Shown: one piece after another, positions 21,561-33,958 of the stretch | Layout: every line of letters begins with the position of its first letter | Numbering within the stretch: the first letter of the stretch is position 1 | DNA from: Sipunculus nudus | Taxonomy: Eukaryota > Annelida > Sipuncula > Golfingiida > Sipunculidae | Length of the DNA stretch: 64,000 nt | Direction: 5' to 3' | Assembly: GCA_026874595.1 (NCBI GenBank) | Contig: CM049313.1 | Location: 39,028,659-39,092,658, forward strand | The notes under the pieces: generated by a model | Told to the model about the DNA's origin: nothing | The model's database searches: none | The model's input: the letters and a program-made list of their open reading frames with translations, nothing else | Position numbers and translations under genes: made by a program

Positions 21561-22260
21561 ATATATCACTACTCTGCTTACACTTATACCGCCAAGTACT
21601 TAAATTATTTCCCTAAATTATCAGGCAAAACATCCTGCTCATCCAATCCATACTTTCAATATACCATTACCTCCTCATAAACTCATATTTCACCTTTCAA
21701 ATTTATTAACATTCTTTGCCTTGGCTTCGCATTTTTCTGGCATTCTTCCCCCCCCCCCCCCCCGTCTTAAATTTATACCCAAAATCATTTAGTCTGCTCA
21801 TCCATTCCATGCATTCAATCGACCATTGCTTCTTCATACATTTTCTAATTTAATTGCATGCTTTGCCATGGTTGTCTCACCAATTGCGTCTACCCCCCCC
21901 CCCCCCCTTAGATGTCAAGTCCCCTTACATTTATACTCAAACTGATTAAATTATTTCCTTTAATTATCAAATAAAACATTCTGCTCATCCGATCCATGCT
22001 TTCAATCCACAATTAAATCCTCATAACCCACCTTCGACTTTTCTAATTTAATTGCATGTTTTGCCTTAGCTTCGCACGATCGCCGCCCCCCCCCCCCCCC
22101 CCGAAATGTCACTGCTCCTAGAAACATTTATACCCAAAGTAATCAAATTATTTCCTTTTAATTATCAAACGAAACATTCAGCTCCTCCGATCCATGCTTT
22201 CAATCTACAATTAAATCCTCCTAACCCACCTCTCACCTTTCAATTTTAACTTGCCTTCAC
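21560..22260. repeat. ~140-190-bp tandem repeat with embedded C-tracts
   Basis: Four copies of a unit with 'taaattatttcc', 'ctgctcatccgatccatgct', 'aattaaatcctcataaccca' and 'ctaatttaattgcatg'. In three copies the block ends in a pure C-run at 21748-21763, 21893-21907 and 22086-22102. The C-run is therefore part of the repeated unit. Confidence 0.8.
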
Positions 22261-22329
22261 AAAATTGCCCCCCTTACTTACCTATATTATCCAGATGCAA
22301 CCTTTCCATAACGCCACATCTCTCAGCTT

Positions 22330-22600
22330 CTCACCTCTTGGGATTCATGTTTAAAAAAATAAACCTGCTTGCCCTCTTCCCGCGACACTTCACATTTTCT
22401 CTTACCGAGAATATATTAATATTAACCAGCGCCCTACCTTACTTACCCATATTATCCAGAAACAACGCTTGCATAATACCGTATTCAGCTTCTCTTCTCT
22501 TGTAATTTGCGTTTCCAAATTAAACCTACCTGCTCTCTTCCTGTGACACTTCACATTTCCTCTTCCCGCAAATATATTAATATGAAATCAACGTACCTCC
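22330..22600. repeat. ~180-bp tandem repeat, two copies
   Basis: The segment with 'gcccttcttcc'-like, 'gacacttcacatttcctctt' and 'aatatattaatat' text occurs near 22365-22430 and 22530-22590. Open frames here are incidental. Confidence 0.65.
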
Positions 22601-23638
22601 TGGTTCAGCTTCAGGTATTCTTGTAATACTTACTTGTAACTGGCATCTTCTTCAGCAGCTAAGGGCAGCTCTAACGTCTACACTACTGAGGTGGGCCTGG
22701 CTAACCAAAATTGTCGGTGTCCTTACTTTCAACATTTACAAGATTCTACACGTTATTATAAATTGCACATGAAAGACCAATCAAACATGAATCTATATTA
22801 TTCATACAATTTTTTTTTATTCCATTTAGAATACCCAACTGTCAATTAAACACACAGAAAATAATTACAGAACGCTAAGAATTAGGATTTCATTGCCGCT
22901 GCGACGTTATGTAAAAGTATAACATGACGATAGCAATAGTTCATAAAACCCAGACTCACACTGCCAACTCGATCAGCACTATAATAATCAACAGACCACG
23001 AATAACAGCTTATCATATCACTAAATCTTCTATAGGATATAAAATTGTTATTAAAGAGCAATTCATACCATAATTATATAATCTGTAATTGCCCGGTCCG
23101 CCGATTATTATTGTATGATCCGAGACTCATTCCGGGCTTTCCCAATTGCTTCCCCGTGTCACGGAACCACCTGTGAGCGCGCCAAGCCTCTGTCACCTGT
23201 AGCGCGGGAAGGCCATGTCCACATAAAGCATTCACTACGTTCGGTTAAGTGAAATAATTACAAAGGAATTGGCTAGTAATGCACATAAATAAGGCACAAA
23301 AAGAACAGCGGCAAGGTTGCATTTGCTTGCAAGTGCATGACAATTAACACTGTTCGAAATTCACTTATATTTAAATTTGTAAGAGTTAAATATTTTTTTT
23401 TTACCAGCACCTCAGATCCCGACCCTTCCCCCTTGGAGCGTACAACCCTCATTTGCATTTTTTGTGTAAGATTAGCATCGGACGTCTGACAGAGCCGACA
23501 CCAAGTATTTCAGATAGTCACCGTGCACGCGTGTCACACAAACACCTCAGCTGTTCAAGAGTGAACCACATAATCGTGTTTTCGTCACATCAATGGACAT
23601 GTCAGACCTCAGTGAAGTTACGGGCTACATCGTTTGTT
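22600..23638. other. No recognised gene
   Basis: Mixed sequence, more GC-rich at 23090-23230. On the minus strand a good GTAAGT donor lies at 22629-22634 after ...GATGCCAGTTACAA, but no convincing coding exon precedes it. No repeat end was seen before the inverted-repeat element at 23639. Confidence 0.4.
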
Positions 23639-25466
23639 GCTTGCCGGAAATCTTCGATTTCGGCAAGCATGTTCGTCAGTTGCGTATGTCCAATTGTCTG
23701 TCTGTTTGTGTGTTTGTCACGACTGTCCAGGCCACACTTTTGCATCAATCAACTTGAAACTTACAGGCGTGATTGACAAACCGATTTCTAGGTGCCCTAT
23801 TCTTTTTGGTCAACATTGCTTCAAGATCAAGGTCAAGGTCGCGAAAAGTCTGGTTAACAGTTTTGGCTCGATTACTTGGCCATTAATAGTCGCATCTACG
23901 TCAATGATAGCTCATTTTTTTTCGTCATCACCTGGCCTTTCTTTTGACATGTAGCTTACTAACATTTGCCGTTACCATGGTTACATTTTTTGAGCAAAAA
24001 TCATGGAAATTGGAAATAACACGACCATTTTTTGTAACTTTGTCAGTTTTTAAGCTAGGCAGATCTAGTTTTCGGCATTTTGTTCCACATGACCAGCCAA
24101 ATCTCGCGCCATATCTCGTCAAACGAGAAAAAACGAGACTTCGCGAAATGCTTATAACTCGGCGACTTTTACAGCTAAACAGGTCTGGTTTTCGGCATTT
24201 CGTTCCACCAAACAAGCTTGACACGACAGAGCTGCAAGACAGGCCAAATCTCGCACCGTATCTCCTCAAACGAGAAAACACGACATTTCACATAAATGCT
24301 TATAACTCGGCCAGTTTTACAGCTAGACACGTCTGGTTTTCGGCATTTGGTTCCACTAGACCACCTTGACACGACAGATATGCAAGCCTGGCAAAATCTC
24401 ACACCGTATCTCGTCAAACGAGATAACACGAGATTTCACGAAACTGCAGTTAGACAGGTCTAGTTTTCGGCATTTCGTTCCACATGACCAGCTTGACAGG
24501 ACAAAACTGCAAGTCAGGCACAATCTCGCACCGTATCTGGTCACACGAGAAAACACGAGATTTCAGGGAAATGCTGATAACTCGGCGAGTTTAACAGCTA
24601 GACAGGTCTAGTTTGTTTGTCAGTACTCTCCTGGGCACAATTTTCCAGCAATCGCCCTGAAACTTACACAGCTGGTAGAAATTTCCAAATCCTGGAAGCC
24701 TATTCTTTTTGGTCAATATAGGTCAGAGGTCAAGGTCAAGGTCGGCCAAAAACCTTGAAATTTTATTTTCTTCATAACTTTATCAAATTTGGTCTTATCT
24801 TCACAATCTTAGGCTCATTTTCTTCTTCTTGGTCTTCCCCACAACTTTTCTAAGGCCATCTTTTGTCTCAGATGTGTCACTTAGTATTTTTGTCTCTTTG
24901 TCAGCTGTCCTCATTTTCGCCTTCTTGCTGGTTCTTTTGTCTCACATATAGCACTACAAAGGCCACACTTTTACAGCAACCGCTTTAAAACTTACACAGA
25001 TAATGGAAGACCAAACGTTCTGCATGCCTTTTTTGTCAATATCTGCCACAAGTCAAGGTCAAGGTCGTCAAAAAGTTTAGAAATGTTATTTTCGTCATAA
25101 CTTTGTCAATTTTAATCCTATCTTCACAATCTTAGGCTCATTTTCTTCCGCTTGGTCTTCCCCACAACTTTTGTAAGGCCAACTTTTGTCTCAGATGTGT
25201 CACTTTGTCAGTATTTCTGTCTCTTTGTCAGCTCTCCTAAATTTTGCCTCTTACCTGGTCCTTGTCTTAAATAAAACATTCTACAGGCCACAGTTTCGCA
25301 GGAATCTATTTTAACTGATACATCTGATACATCTTGCACTAATATCTCGAAAAGAATTTTTCATTTTTGAAAAATGGCCGCTAGGGGCTCATTTTCATGG
25401 TCTTTGTCTTGGTTATGACATGTTCTTGTTATTCTACCAATCTGGGTCAAAGTATTTCCGGCAAGC
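23639..25466 (+). mobile_element. 1.83-kb element with 13-bp perfect terminal inverted repeats
   Basis: It begins GCTTGCCGGAAAT (23639-23651) and ends with the exact reverse complement (25454-25466). Inside are the 'ggccacacttttgcatcaat' block, several 148-bp tandem units (23950-24615) and two later blocks with 'ctcattttcttc' and 'ggtcaaggtcaaggtcg'. It contains no transposase-like open frame, so it is non-autonomous or simply a repeat. The same right terminal sequence recurs at 31748-31760. Confidence 0.65.
23950..24615 (+). repeat. 148-bp tandem units, second array
   Basis: About four units of the array seen at 1810-3060, with the same flank before it ('cgttaccatggttacatttt'). One unit has a deletion of roughly 27 bp near 24440. 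Confidence 0.85.
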
Positions 25467-25489
25467 GCGTGACCTCTGGTCGTCTTGTT

Positions 25490-26560
25490 TGTTGGTTCGT
25501 TGGCTTAAATGATTTGGATATAACCCTAGAAAAAATAACCAACCCATAATATTTTGGTGGTAATCCGGATCCAAGCTTAATAAGGTAAGTCCTTAGTAAA
25601 GTGAAGCTGCCTGAAAACTCCTCTTGAGCTTCTTTGAAATTTCATTTTCATTTTAAAATATTAAAATGTACCTGATCAGTTTGCAAAGAGCTTCTCAGAG
25701 ATGTATTTTACTTTTTTTTCAGTAAGATTTTACCCAATTATTGAATGTCCAGACTTCCTTATATATTGATATTTATAATGATATGTCAAATAGCCAAAGA
25801 GGTTTAGGATATTACTCAAAGCTTTGCCAATGATCTTTGAACTGGGGAAAACAGGTCCTACTAAATAGTTATGATTTAATGCAATGATTTAATATCCAGA
25901 ATTCATTTCGCCAAGAAAACACAAACTATATAATGCTAAGTCGAAAGTAAAAGAGTTGCATGTATTTTTATGATTTGATTTCCATCTAGGAAGCCATCTT
26001 TGCACACATCGGGTTTTCAATCAGAACCCCCCCCCCTTTTTTTTTTTCTTTTAAAAGCAATAAAGGATTAAATAACTAAAGTTCGATAAAATAAAATTTA
26101 TTTAATTTTCATAAGCTTATGTATAATAAAATCATCTGGTTTATTGTGCATGATGTATTCATGTTAAGAAGAGACTTAATTTCATGTTCAGGATGCAAGG
26201 TGCAGGATAATCCTTAATTGCTTATCTGGTGTCTTGCGAATCAAATAATACATTTTCTGAATAAATAAGATCTCTAAAATCTTCTTAGAACCAAGGATAT
26301 TAAGGCCTGTCACAAATACACTTCAATGCAATACTCTTGTAAATCATAAACCGAGGATTTCTGTTAACTTTCTCTGTTTATAACATGATGACTTTCATCA
26401 TTATATGTTAGACTGCCTATACCTAACTATGCCATGTATGATACCTACCGTAGCCGAGCTATAAAGACTCATTTCTGTATTTATGTTAATATTCTAAGAA
26501 CATATTTTTTGGTTTTCTTTTAATTTTATTCCCGTTGTAACCATTGCTAAAACATCGTTT
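25490..26560. repeat. Segmental duplication, copy 1 first block
   Basis: Colinear with 59930-61720. Shared landmarks in order: 'ttggcttaaa', 'caaccaacccat', 'cacaagctta'/'ccaagcttaa', 'ttgatatttataa', 'gatttgatttccat' plus 'ggaagccatctt', 'aaaggattaaataac', 'gcttatgtataataaaa', 'aaccgagg' and 'actatacctaactatgccat'. The duplication resumes at 31770. The DNA lies downstream (minus sense) of exon B3. A C10-T14 run is at 26027-26050. Confidence 0.75.
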
Positions 26561-28039
26561 ACTCCAAAATGACATGTTAGACCAAAGAACAAGCAGGCAG
26601 GAGAAATTGACATCAACAGACTAACAGACAGACATACTTACAGAACCTGGAAGACAGGTGACCTGACTTCATAATGGCAAATACATAGACGAATGAAATG
26701 AGCTTTAGTTTGTGCAGATAGGACAATATTTGAAGTAGTACTGAGCAAATTAATTTTTGTGGGTTTTTATGCAATCTTATGACTCTTGACCTATCTAACA
26801 AAATTACGAAAGGCTTCTATGAGTATGGCTTTTGGCTCTATTAATAAATAACTTTCAGAGCGTTGCTCGAGAATTCTGACCTGTACAGCGAAAACAATGA
26901 AATCTCGTAATATCTCTTTGACGATGAAAGATATGAGATTTCGGCAGATTTGATGTGAAGTCGTGTCAAACTGATCTAGCGCAGCCTGATGGAAAAAATA
27001 GACCTTTCTAACTTTAAAACTGAAAATGTTAGAAAAATAAGATCAATTATTTATGAATATCGCGACTTTTTCCAAAAATGCGTAACCATGGTTACGCAGG
27101 TTGAGCCCGCTACATTTCAGAGAAAACTCTACGGAATTTATCGCGGAAGCCGCTAGTTTACAAATGCGGCTACGAAGATTCTGGACGAAGATCTGAAGAA
27201 AAAAAAAACTTTTTGTGTTTATTCAATGACTTTTAACTTGACCTTTGACCTATTTACACTGATAAACTTTCAGTACTAATAAACTGGATAACATTCAGAG
27301 TGATTGATCAATAATTCTAGCCTCTAGATTCCCATATATCAGACAAAACATCAAGCATTGAGACGCATTTGACGACAACGAACTAACAGACGGATATAAT
27401 GACACACTGACACATCTGAGATAACATATGACTATATCATCCTATGCAATAGGTATAGAGGAGCAAAATGAGCTTTAGTTTATGTAGCTAAAATTTATAC
27501 TTTTCGAGATCTGGACAGAAAATGATATGTTGAACTGTTAACAGTGCAGTACCTCCTAACGGTCATATTTTACAAAAGTGAAAAATAAATTTTGAGATAT
27601 TAGTGTTACACATAAGATGTACCAGTTTCAAATCGATATCTGAGAAAATATGGCCTCTAAGGCATCCGTTAGAAAATCTCGCAATATCTCGTTTTGACGA
27701 GATACTGTGCAAGATATTACCAGATTCGTAATAAAATCTTTTAATACTAATTTAATGATACCTGTTGCAAAAATTAGACCTCTCTTGCTTTGAAACTGAC
27801 AAATTTTTGAAAAATCAGATCTATTATTTTGCATATACAGCAGATTTGAGGCAACTACACATCAGAAAGTTGTAAACATATGAAAACAAGGCCTACAGGC
27901 CTAATGCGAACCTGTGCATTGGGAAATACACCAGGTATAATGCTTCAATGTTGGACCATTACTTCTCATGTATATGAACAATGCAAGTACTAAACATTTT
28001 GAATAAGAAACAATTACACAAACATCACTGCTGAAATTC

Positions 28040-28430
28040 TGGCATGGGTGCACACAACACAAAAATGATTGTAGCTGGCACCACCAGTCTTGTATACAAC
28101 GAAGCTATCAGAGATATATACATATGCCCAATTTCAGGCTGATATATCAAACCCCTCCTGAGAAACAAGCATGGACACACACTGTGCAAAAAAAATATTG
28201 TAGGTGGCACCACCAGTCTTGTATACAACAAAGCTATTTGATATGTAAAAAATATGCCTAATATCAGGCTGATATATCAAATTCCTCTGAAGAAATAAGC
28301 AGGCACATACACTGTGAAAAAGTCATTGTAGGTGGCGACACCTCTCTTTTGAACGAGAAAGCCATCAAAGACACATAGACAGGTCAAAATACCAGGCCAA
28401 TACATCAAACTTACCTTGAGTCTGATGCAT
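28040..28430. repeat. ~137-bp tandem repeat
   Basis: Three copies of a unit containing 'gtaggtggcaccaccagtct', 'tgtatacaac', 'atcaggctgatatatcaaa' and 'aagcatggacacacac'. Confidence 0.8.
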
Positions 28431-28489
28431 GGGGCTGGCCAGGCTTAGGTGAGAAAGGAAGTTGCCCCCAATGAAGTGTGACAAATTTG

Positions 28490-29110
28490 CTGGCTTTGGT
28501 TACTACTCTGAGTGAACTCATGACCTGCACCTGGCTAGACTGAGTGAACTTTTGACCTGTACCTCGCTGCACTGAGTTAACTCTTGAACTGTTGCATAAT
28601 CTGACACAGCTGGCAGTCTGCCAAAGCTATAAATAGATCAAGGCTGAACTTCGGTGCCAAATCTGATGCACTGGGCAGTCTGCCAGCGCTATAAATAGAA
28701 TGCAGCTACTGCACTGAGTGAACTCGTGACCTATACCTGGCTACACTGAGTGAACTCTAGACCTGTTGCCTATAAGATACAGTTGGCAGTCTACCAAAGC
28801 TATAAATAGATCCAGACTGACCTTTGGCCTGTTGCCAAATCTGAAATAGTAGCAACACCATTGTATAAGCTCACAGATTGGCTCCACATGCAGCCCTGAG
28901 GGGCATGACACCCATGAGGAGATCACATGGTGCCCATGAGGTGTTCACATGTCACCCATGAGGTGATCACATGCCTTGTGCTTGCCTGCACTGATTGAAC
29001 TCTTGATCTATATCTTGCTGCACTAAATGAACTCTTGATCTGTTGCCAAATCTGAAACAGTTGGCAGTTTCTCAACCTATTTAAAGATACAGACACAATC
29101 TTGGCCTGTT
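28490..29110. repeat. Tandem repeat around 'actgagtgaactc'
   Basis: Irregular tandem units with 'cactgagtgaactc', 'gacctgt(t/a)', 'ttggcagtctgccaaagcta' and 'taaatagat'. The TATA-like 'ctataaatag' occurs in at least three units by repetition, not as promoters. Confidence 0.75.
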
Positions 29111-31769
29111 GGTAAATCTGTTTACACGTACTGAAAGACTTTGGCTGAAATGCTTTTTTTTTCAAGCTGACATATTCATAAACGTTTTATATAATAATAA
29201 AAGATGCAGTCCAATAATTCTGCCAAAAATCATTCAAGTTAACTTGAACAAAGGCCACCTAAGAATAATTTTTGTTCAATGTTACAGAAGTTATAATTGA
29301 AACAATAACAAGATTTTCTGATGTGATTGAAAGAACCATGTCCTAGGAAAATTCTTTTGAAAAATTGAACGATTCAACTTCACAGTTTCATCATTAACAT
29401 TTTAAGCGGAAATAGGCTAAAATTATGAGGTTTTTGCCCATAAAAACAGGTCAATGTAGGTCGCACCACAAAATCTGCAACTTCAAATATGAGTCATGTG
29501 ACCAACGATTGCACAATAATTGGTAATGCTAGCTTCTGTCATTTCTGAGTTTACTTTGTCAGTATGCTTACTTGGCTAAATGACTGTTCAAATTTTTGTA
29601 ACTCCACTAAAATTCATCAAATGCAAACCATTTGAACAAACTTGAGAGGGCTTACCTCTAGGATCATTTCTGTAAAATATTGAACAATTTGGCTGGACCA
29701 TTTACAAGAAGAAGATTTTTAAAGGTTTTTCAACTTTTTCCCGATAAGATCCAAGTAAATGCAGATACCAAATATATAAGCTGAATCCCACAACATTGGA
29801 TATGTGACAGATTATTGCATAAAATCTGGGGATGGTAGCTCCTGCTATTCCTGAGAAATTATGGGTTAATGTACAGATGACCAATGACCCCCGTACAAAA
29901 AAAGGTCAATGCAGGTGGCGCCACCAATACATGAATTTCATATATAGCTCATGTGACCAAAACTGGCATAAAATTGGTGATGATCGCTCCGGCCGTTCCT
30001 GAGATTGTCATTTTAGTATGCTTATTTGGACAGATGACAAAGTTCAACCTCCTGTAACTCGGCCAAAATTCACCGAACTTGAACCATTCGAACAAACTTG
30101 AGAGAGATGGTATAAAAGATTATTACTGTGAAATACTGAATAATTTGGTGTGACTTTTTCGGAGGAGAAGATTTTAAAGTGTTTTTTAGCTTTTTCTCTA
30201 TAAAATCTAAGAAAATGCAGAGTTTCTTAGATGGCTAATATTTTGCATTATATTTCATGATGACGACGGATGAGGGGCACCGCCACACCATCGCATTAGC
30301 TCACAGGTTCGATAAAAATTACTAAAGATGCATATTTAATGCAAAATTATAATACAGATACATCTCACTGATGGCAAAATCTTGAATTAAGTTGAGTATC
30401 GATACCAATTATTTATAATCCATGTACAGCCGTCTTTACATATCCATAGAGAGCTGTATACCTGTGATTGTAAACATTGCCTGGCATGAGGAATATCTAA
30501 AATCATTAATATACATTTTTTAAAAGATTTTAAAAATATTAACCATAGATAACCTGAAATCTAAATGTCTAGAGGCATGATTTAACGGATGATGATAGAC
30601 TGGTGCCGGCTAGATGTATCTGCTTCACACAGCTAACATATATGGTAAAATAACTCAATTCAATCTTTATAATTCAGCCAAAATTCATTCTTTTGAACCA
30701 CAAAAGACAATTATTATAAAAATTATTCAGGGGATTATTCTTGTAAAATATTAAACAAATTGGCCTCAGTGGCGTCAGTCAAAAAAGGTTTTGCAGGTTT
30801 ATAACTCATATGGGAAAATACAGCAAAATGGCTAAGTTAAGCTTCCCATAACTCATCCAAAAATCACTGAACCAAAACCATTTTAACAAACTTGAATTAT
30901 CAACATCTAAGGATAATTAATGTGTGAGATTTAAGAATTTGGCCTAATGGTTTTTGAGAAGAAGATCTTTGTAGCCACTGAGCTAATATGGGCTGTTATA
31001 GCGTATGACTATATTCAGCTTCCCATAACTTAGCCAAAAGTCACTGAAAAGAGACCATTTGAACAAACTTCACAAAGCACTACCCTAGGATCATTTCTGA
31101 GCGATATTAAATAATTTGGCCATATGGTTTTTAGAGAAGAAGTTTTTTGTAGCCGTCAGTATGATACAGGCACTGATGACCCCCGCACAAAAAAAGGCCG
31201 ATGCAGGTGGCGCCAACAATAGGCTCAATTGTAGATATGACTCATGTGACCAACATTGGCATAAAATTTGGAGATGATAGCTCCAGCCGTTTCTGAGATT
31301 GTAAGTTTAGTATGCTTTTTTGGACAGATGACTAAGTTCAACTTCCTGTAACTTGGCCAAAAAATCACCAAACTTGAACCATTCGAACAAACTTGAGAGA
31401 GATTGTTCCAGGAATAATTTCTGTGAAATATTGGACAATTTGGCTGAACAGTTTCGAAGAAGTTTTTTTCCCTATAAAATCTAAGAAAATGCAGTTAGCC
31501 AAAAAATAAGAAATATCCGATAGAGTTTTTTAGATGACTAATTTTTTACATAAAATTTCATGATGCTAACTCTTGCCGTTTTCAAGATAGTATGGGTTAA
31601 CGTACAGACGACGGCCGACGGAAGCCGCCACGCCACCGCATAAGCTCAAAGGTTCGCTAAAAAGCAACGGAATGACGATTAAAATGAGCTATATACTTTG
31701 CGCTATGATGATTATGTACGAAGGTATGAAGAAAAAAGCTATCGTCGATTTCCGGCAAGCAAGAAACTG

Positions 31770-32480
31770 GGGTCCTCTCACGATCAGAATGTCTAGAAAC
31801 CTAAATTCATTGAAAATGTTCTTCAATGATCCTGAGGGATATAATGGGATCAAGCTCCTGCCACCGTCAGCTACCTCTTTATCCTGGATATGAGCTTTAT
31901 ATTTCGGTTAAAACTGCGTAAGCCTCAGTATGACGTCATTTATGTTTAGTCTGGCTATTTGTGGAGCCGCCTCTCCTCTTCAGACTTTCTCCTCTTGTGT
32001 GAGTCACTAGATGGCAGCACTGAGAGTGACGGCAGCGACAGCTGTGATCAACCAGACGACCACACTGGCATTATGTCTCTCGGTATTGTTTCTCTCTACA
32101 ATCAGGCAAATTATTGTGAACATTATCAAAATATCATCAGTTCTGAGGCTACAAGTAGCTGGAATGTCGAGAATACCATCGATATGCTATCATCAAATGC
32201 ATATGTCCCTGGACAATGTTTAATGATTATTAACCTTCCCGCTTAGGAGTTTATGTTTTCACTCCTGTCTGTAAGGCAGAAAGATTGGTGTGCCTTGGCG
32301 GAGTTATGCGCTCTACTGAGGGCCATTTAAGTTTGTTTTTAAATAATCGAACACAGAGGCTCTTGAAATTTCATTTTCCAAATAAAAAAGAAAGGAAAAA
32401 CCGATTGACTTTTTACGTGATTAACTTAAAGGTACCCATTCATCTATCTTTTGAAAAATATTTTTTTGCTTCCTCTGTGT
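31770..32480. repeat. Segmental duplication, copy 1 second block
   Basis: Colinear with 61905-62580. Shared landmarks include 'ggggtcaagc', 'caccgtcagc', 'acctct', 'ggatatgagctt', 'ggctatttgtg', 'ggcagcactga', 'gctgtgatcaaccagac' and 'ctctactgagggc'. Neither copy keeps a matching open frame, so the overlapping short frames are not genes. A CTCF-like motif lies at 32005-32019. Confidence 0.8.
32005..32019 (+). promoter_or_regulatory. CTCF-like motif in duplicated segment
   Basis: CACTAGATGGCAGCA matches the common CTCF core variant. The paralogous position at 62162-62176 reads CACTAGGTGGCAGCA, so the motif survived in both copies while surrounding DNA diverged. Binding is inferred. Confidence 0.4.
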
Positions 32481-32831
32481 ATATATTAATTACCTAACGG
32501 TAATTTATGTTGGGCAAACTGGTTTATCAAAAATATGTTTGTAAACACAGCAATGTTGACAAACAGGGAAACGTGTAACTAAAGGTGGTAGGTTTCAGAG
32601 GTATGCAGAGGTAGAAAGATCACTTGTTAAAACGCCATTTGCAAAGCAATGGCTTATCTGACATGCTGCCAGATGCCCTTGTTGAACTTGTTTTGAATAT
32701 TTTGGCTGGCCCCCATATATTATAAACACGTTGACATAAACAAAACAAGCAGCCTGTGTGCGGTGAAAACCACGTCTTCTGGCCTATTTTTATGAAAAGC
32801 TCCAAGTGATTAGGCCAAAAAATAAAAGATA

Positions 32832-33125
32832 TGGTTCTCAGGCACCGCCTGCATCAATTTTAAACGCCCGCATCAAAAATTTTTATTTTGATTTTCAATA
32901 GAAACTTACCAATTTTGAGCTGCAGCCGCCCGGACATTTCTTTCAAGAAGGTAAAATCATACAATTTCCTTTGTTATGTAGTGCTTTTACTTCTTTAGCA
33001 AATTAAATCTGTTATTATCATGCTTTTCCCTTATCATTTGATATTTTTATCGAAACATACAAAAAAATTAAAAATAAAAAAACCGCTCGCCCGCATTGAT
33101 TTCTGAAAAAAGTGCCTGAGAACCA
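32832..33125. mobile_element. 294-bp TA-flanked MITE, copy 1
   Basis: Perfect terminal inverted repeats TGGTTCTCAGGCAC...GTGCCTGAGAACCA, flanked by TA on both sides (32830-32831 and 33126-33127). Related copies at 46962-47223 and 62650-62925. TA target duplication points to Tc1/mariner-type mobilisation. No transposase is present. Confidence 0.8.
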
Positions 33126-33189
33126 TACCTTATTTTATTTTGGCCTTATCTTTAGTTTATAAAGGTCAGGTAGGTCATTGGGCCCTTTA

Positions 33190-33320
33190 AAGATCGGAAT
33201 CTTAAACTTGCATCTTATTATACTTCCACCAGGTGGCGGGATGTGTTACACGTTAACCTGGGTTTGTCTATCAGCAGATTTACTTAAGTATTTGTGAACA
33301 GATTTTCTTGAAATTTTGTG
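33190..33320. repeat. Segmental duplication, copy 1 third block
   Basis: Matches 62570-62650 ('gatc.gaatctta', 'tctatcagcagattta'/'tctatcaacagattaa'). A CTCF-like CCACCAGGTGGCGG lies at 33237-33250 in this copy only. Right of it (33320-33955) nothing was recognised. Confidence 0.5.
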
Positions 33321-33955
33321 GAAGGTTAGTGAAACACCCAAGGAACAAGTCAATTTATATTGAATACTGGGGGCAATCTGGATCACCATGAAACATTGTC
33401 ATGGGAACCGACGTTGAATTACATTAACGAAGTAGCCTAGCACTTCAGTCTTGATTGAGACTAGTCAGATACATAGTTTTCTAGCGGGGTTAAATAAAAT
33501 AAGACACCTTTGATAGGTTTGTTTAATTCTCACTACAAGTCGAGAATGATCTTTTAATACAAAGGATTCTGTACCATTGCTGGGCGTGACAGTTTTAACG
33601 CACTGAGGGAGAGGGACACCCAACCAAAAAAGAAAAAGGGAATAGTTCCTCTGAGAGTGTATATATAATATTTACATCTTATATGATAACATTATTATTT
33701 CTGAAAGAACCATATTTAAGCCAGATATACTTCTTGATTATAAAAACATTTAACTCTACAATAATATAATGTAAAATATATTAAAGTTTTGTAACATTTA
33801 GGTATATGCAATACATGAAATGTTTTTTAAATATTTGTTACCTTATTACAGTAGTGTTTCATTTTTTCACTCAATTTATAAAGTGCCTGAGTAAATCAGG
33901 CAATATGTAAATTGACTGATTTTACACTTTGACTGTAACTGCAATATTATTTATG
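33320..33955. other. No recognised gene
   Basis: AT-rich intergenic or intron DNA with no repeat or exon recognised. Confidence 0.45.
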
Positions 33956-33958
33956 AAA

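Larger units (their letters stand above)
26600..31760 (-). repeat. Inverted copy of the long dispersed repeat
   Basis: Reverse-complement counterpart of sequence in 1-3700 and 23639-25466, ending at the terminal motif ATTTCCGGCAAGC (31748-31760). It contains the palindrome at 27079-27098, decayed 148-bp units (26870-27860), a ~137-bp tandem repeat (28040-28430), a repeat around 'actgagtgaactc' (28490-29110) and 3-5 units carrying 'aacaaacttgagag' (29630-31400). It has no counterpart in the paralogous segment at 60-63 kb, so it inserted after, or was lost since, that duplication. Confidence 0.65.

Noticed and set aside
31959-32246. 95-residue plus-strand frame
   Set aside because: The paralogous segment at 62.1 kb has stops and frameshifts in the same frame, so it is not under coding constraint.
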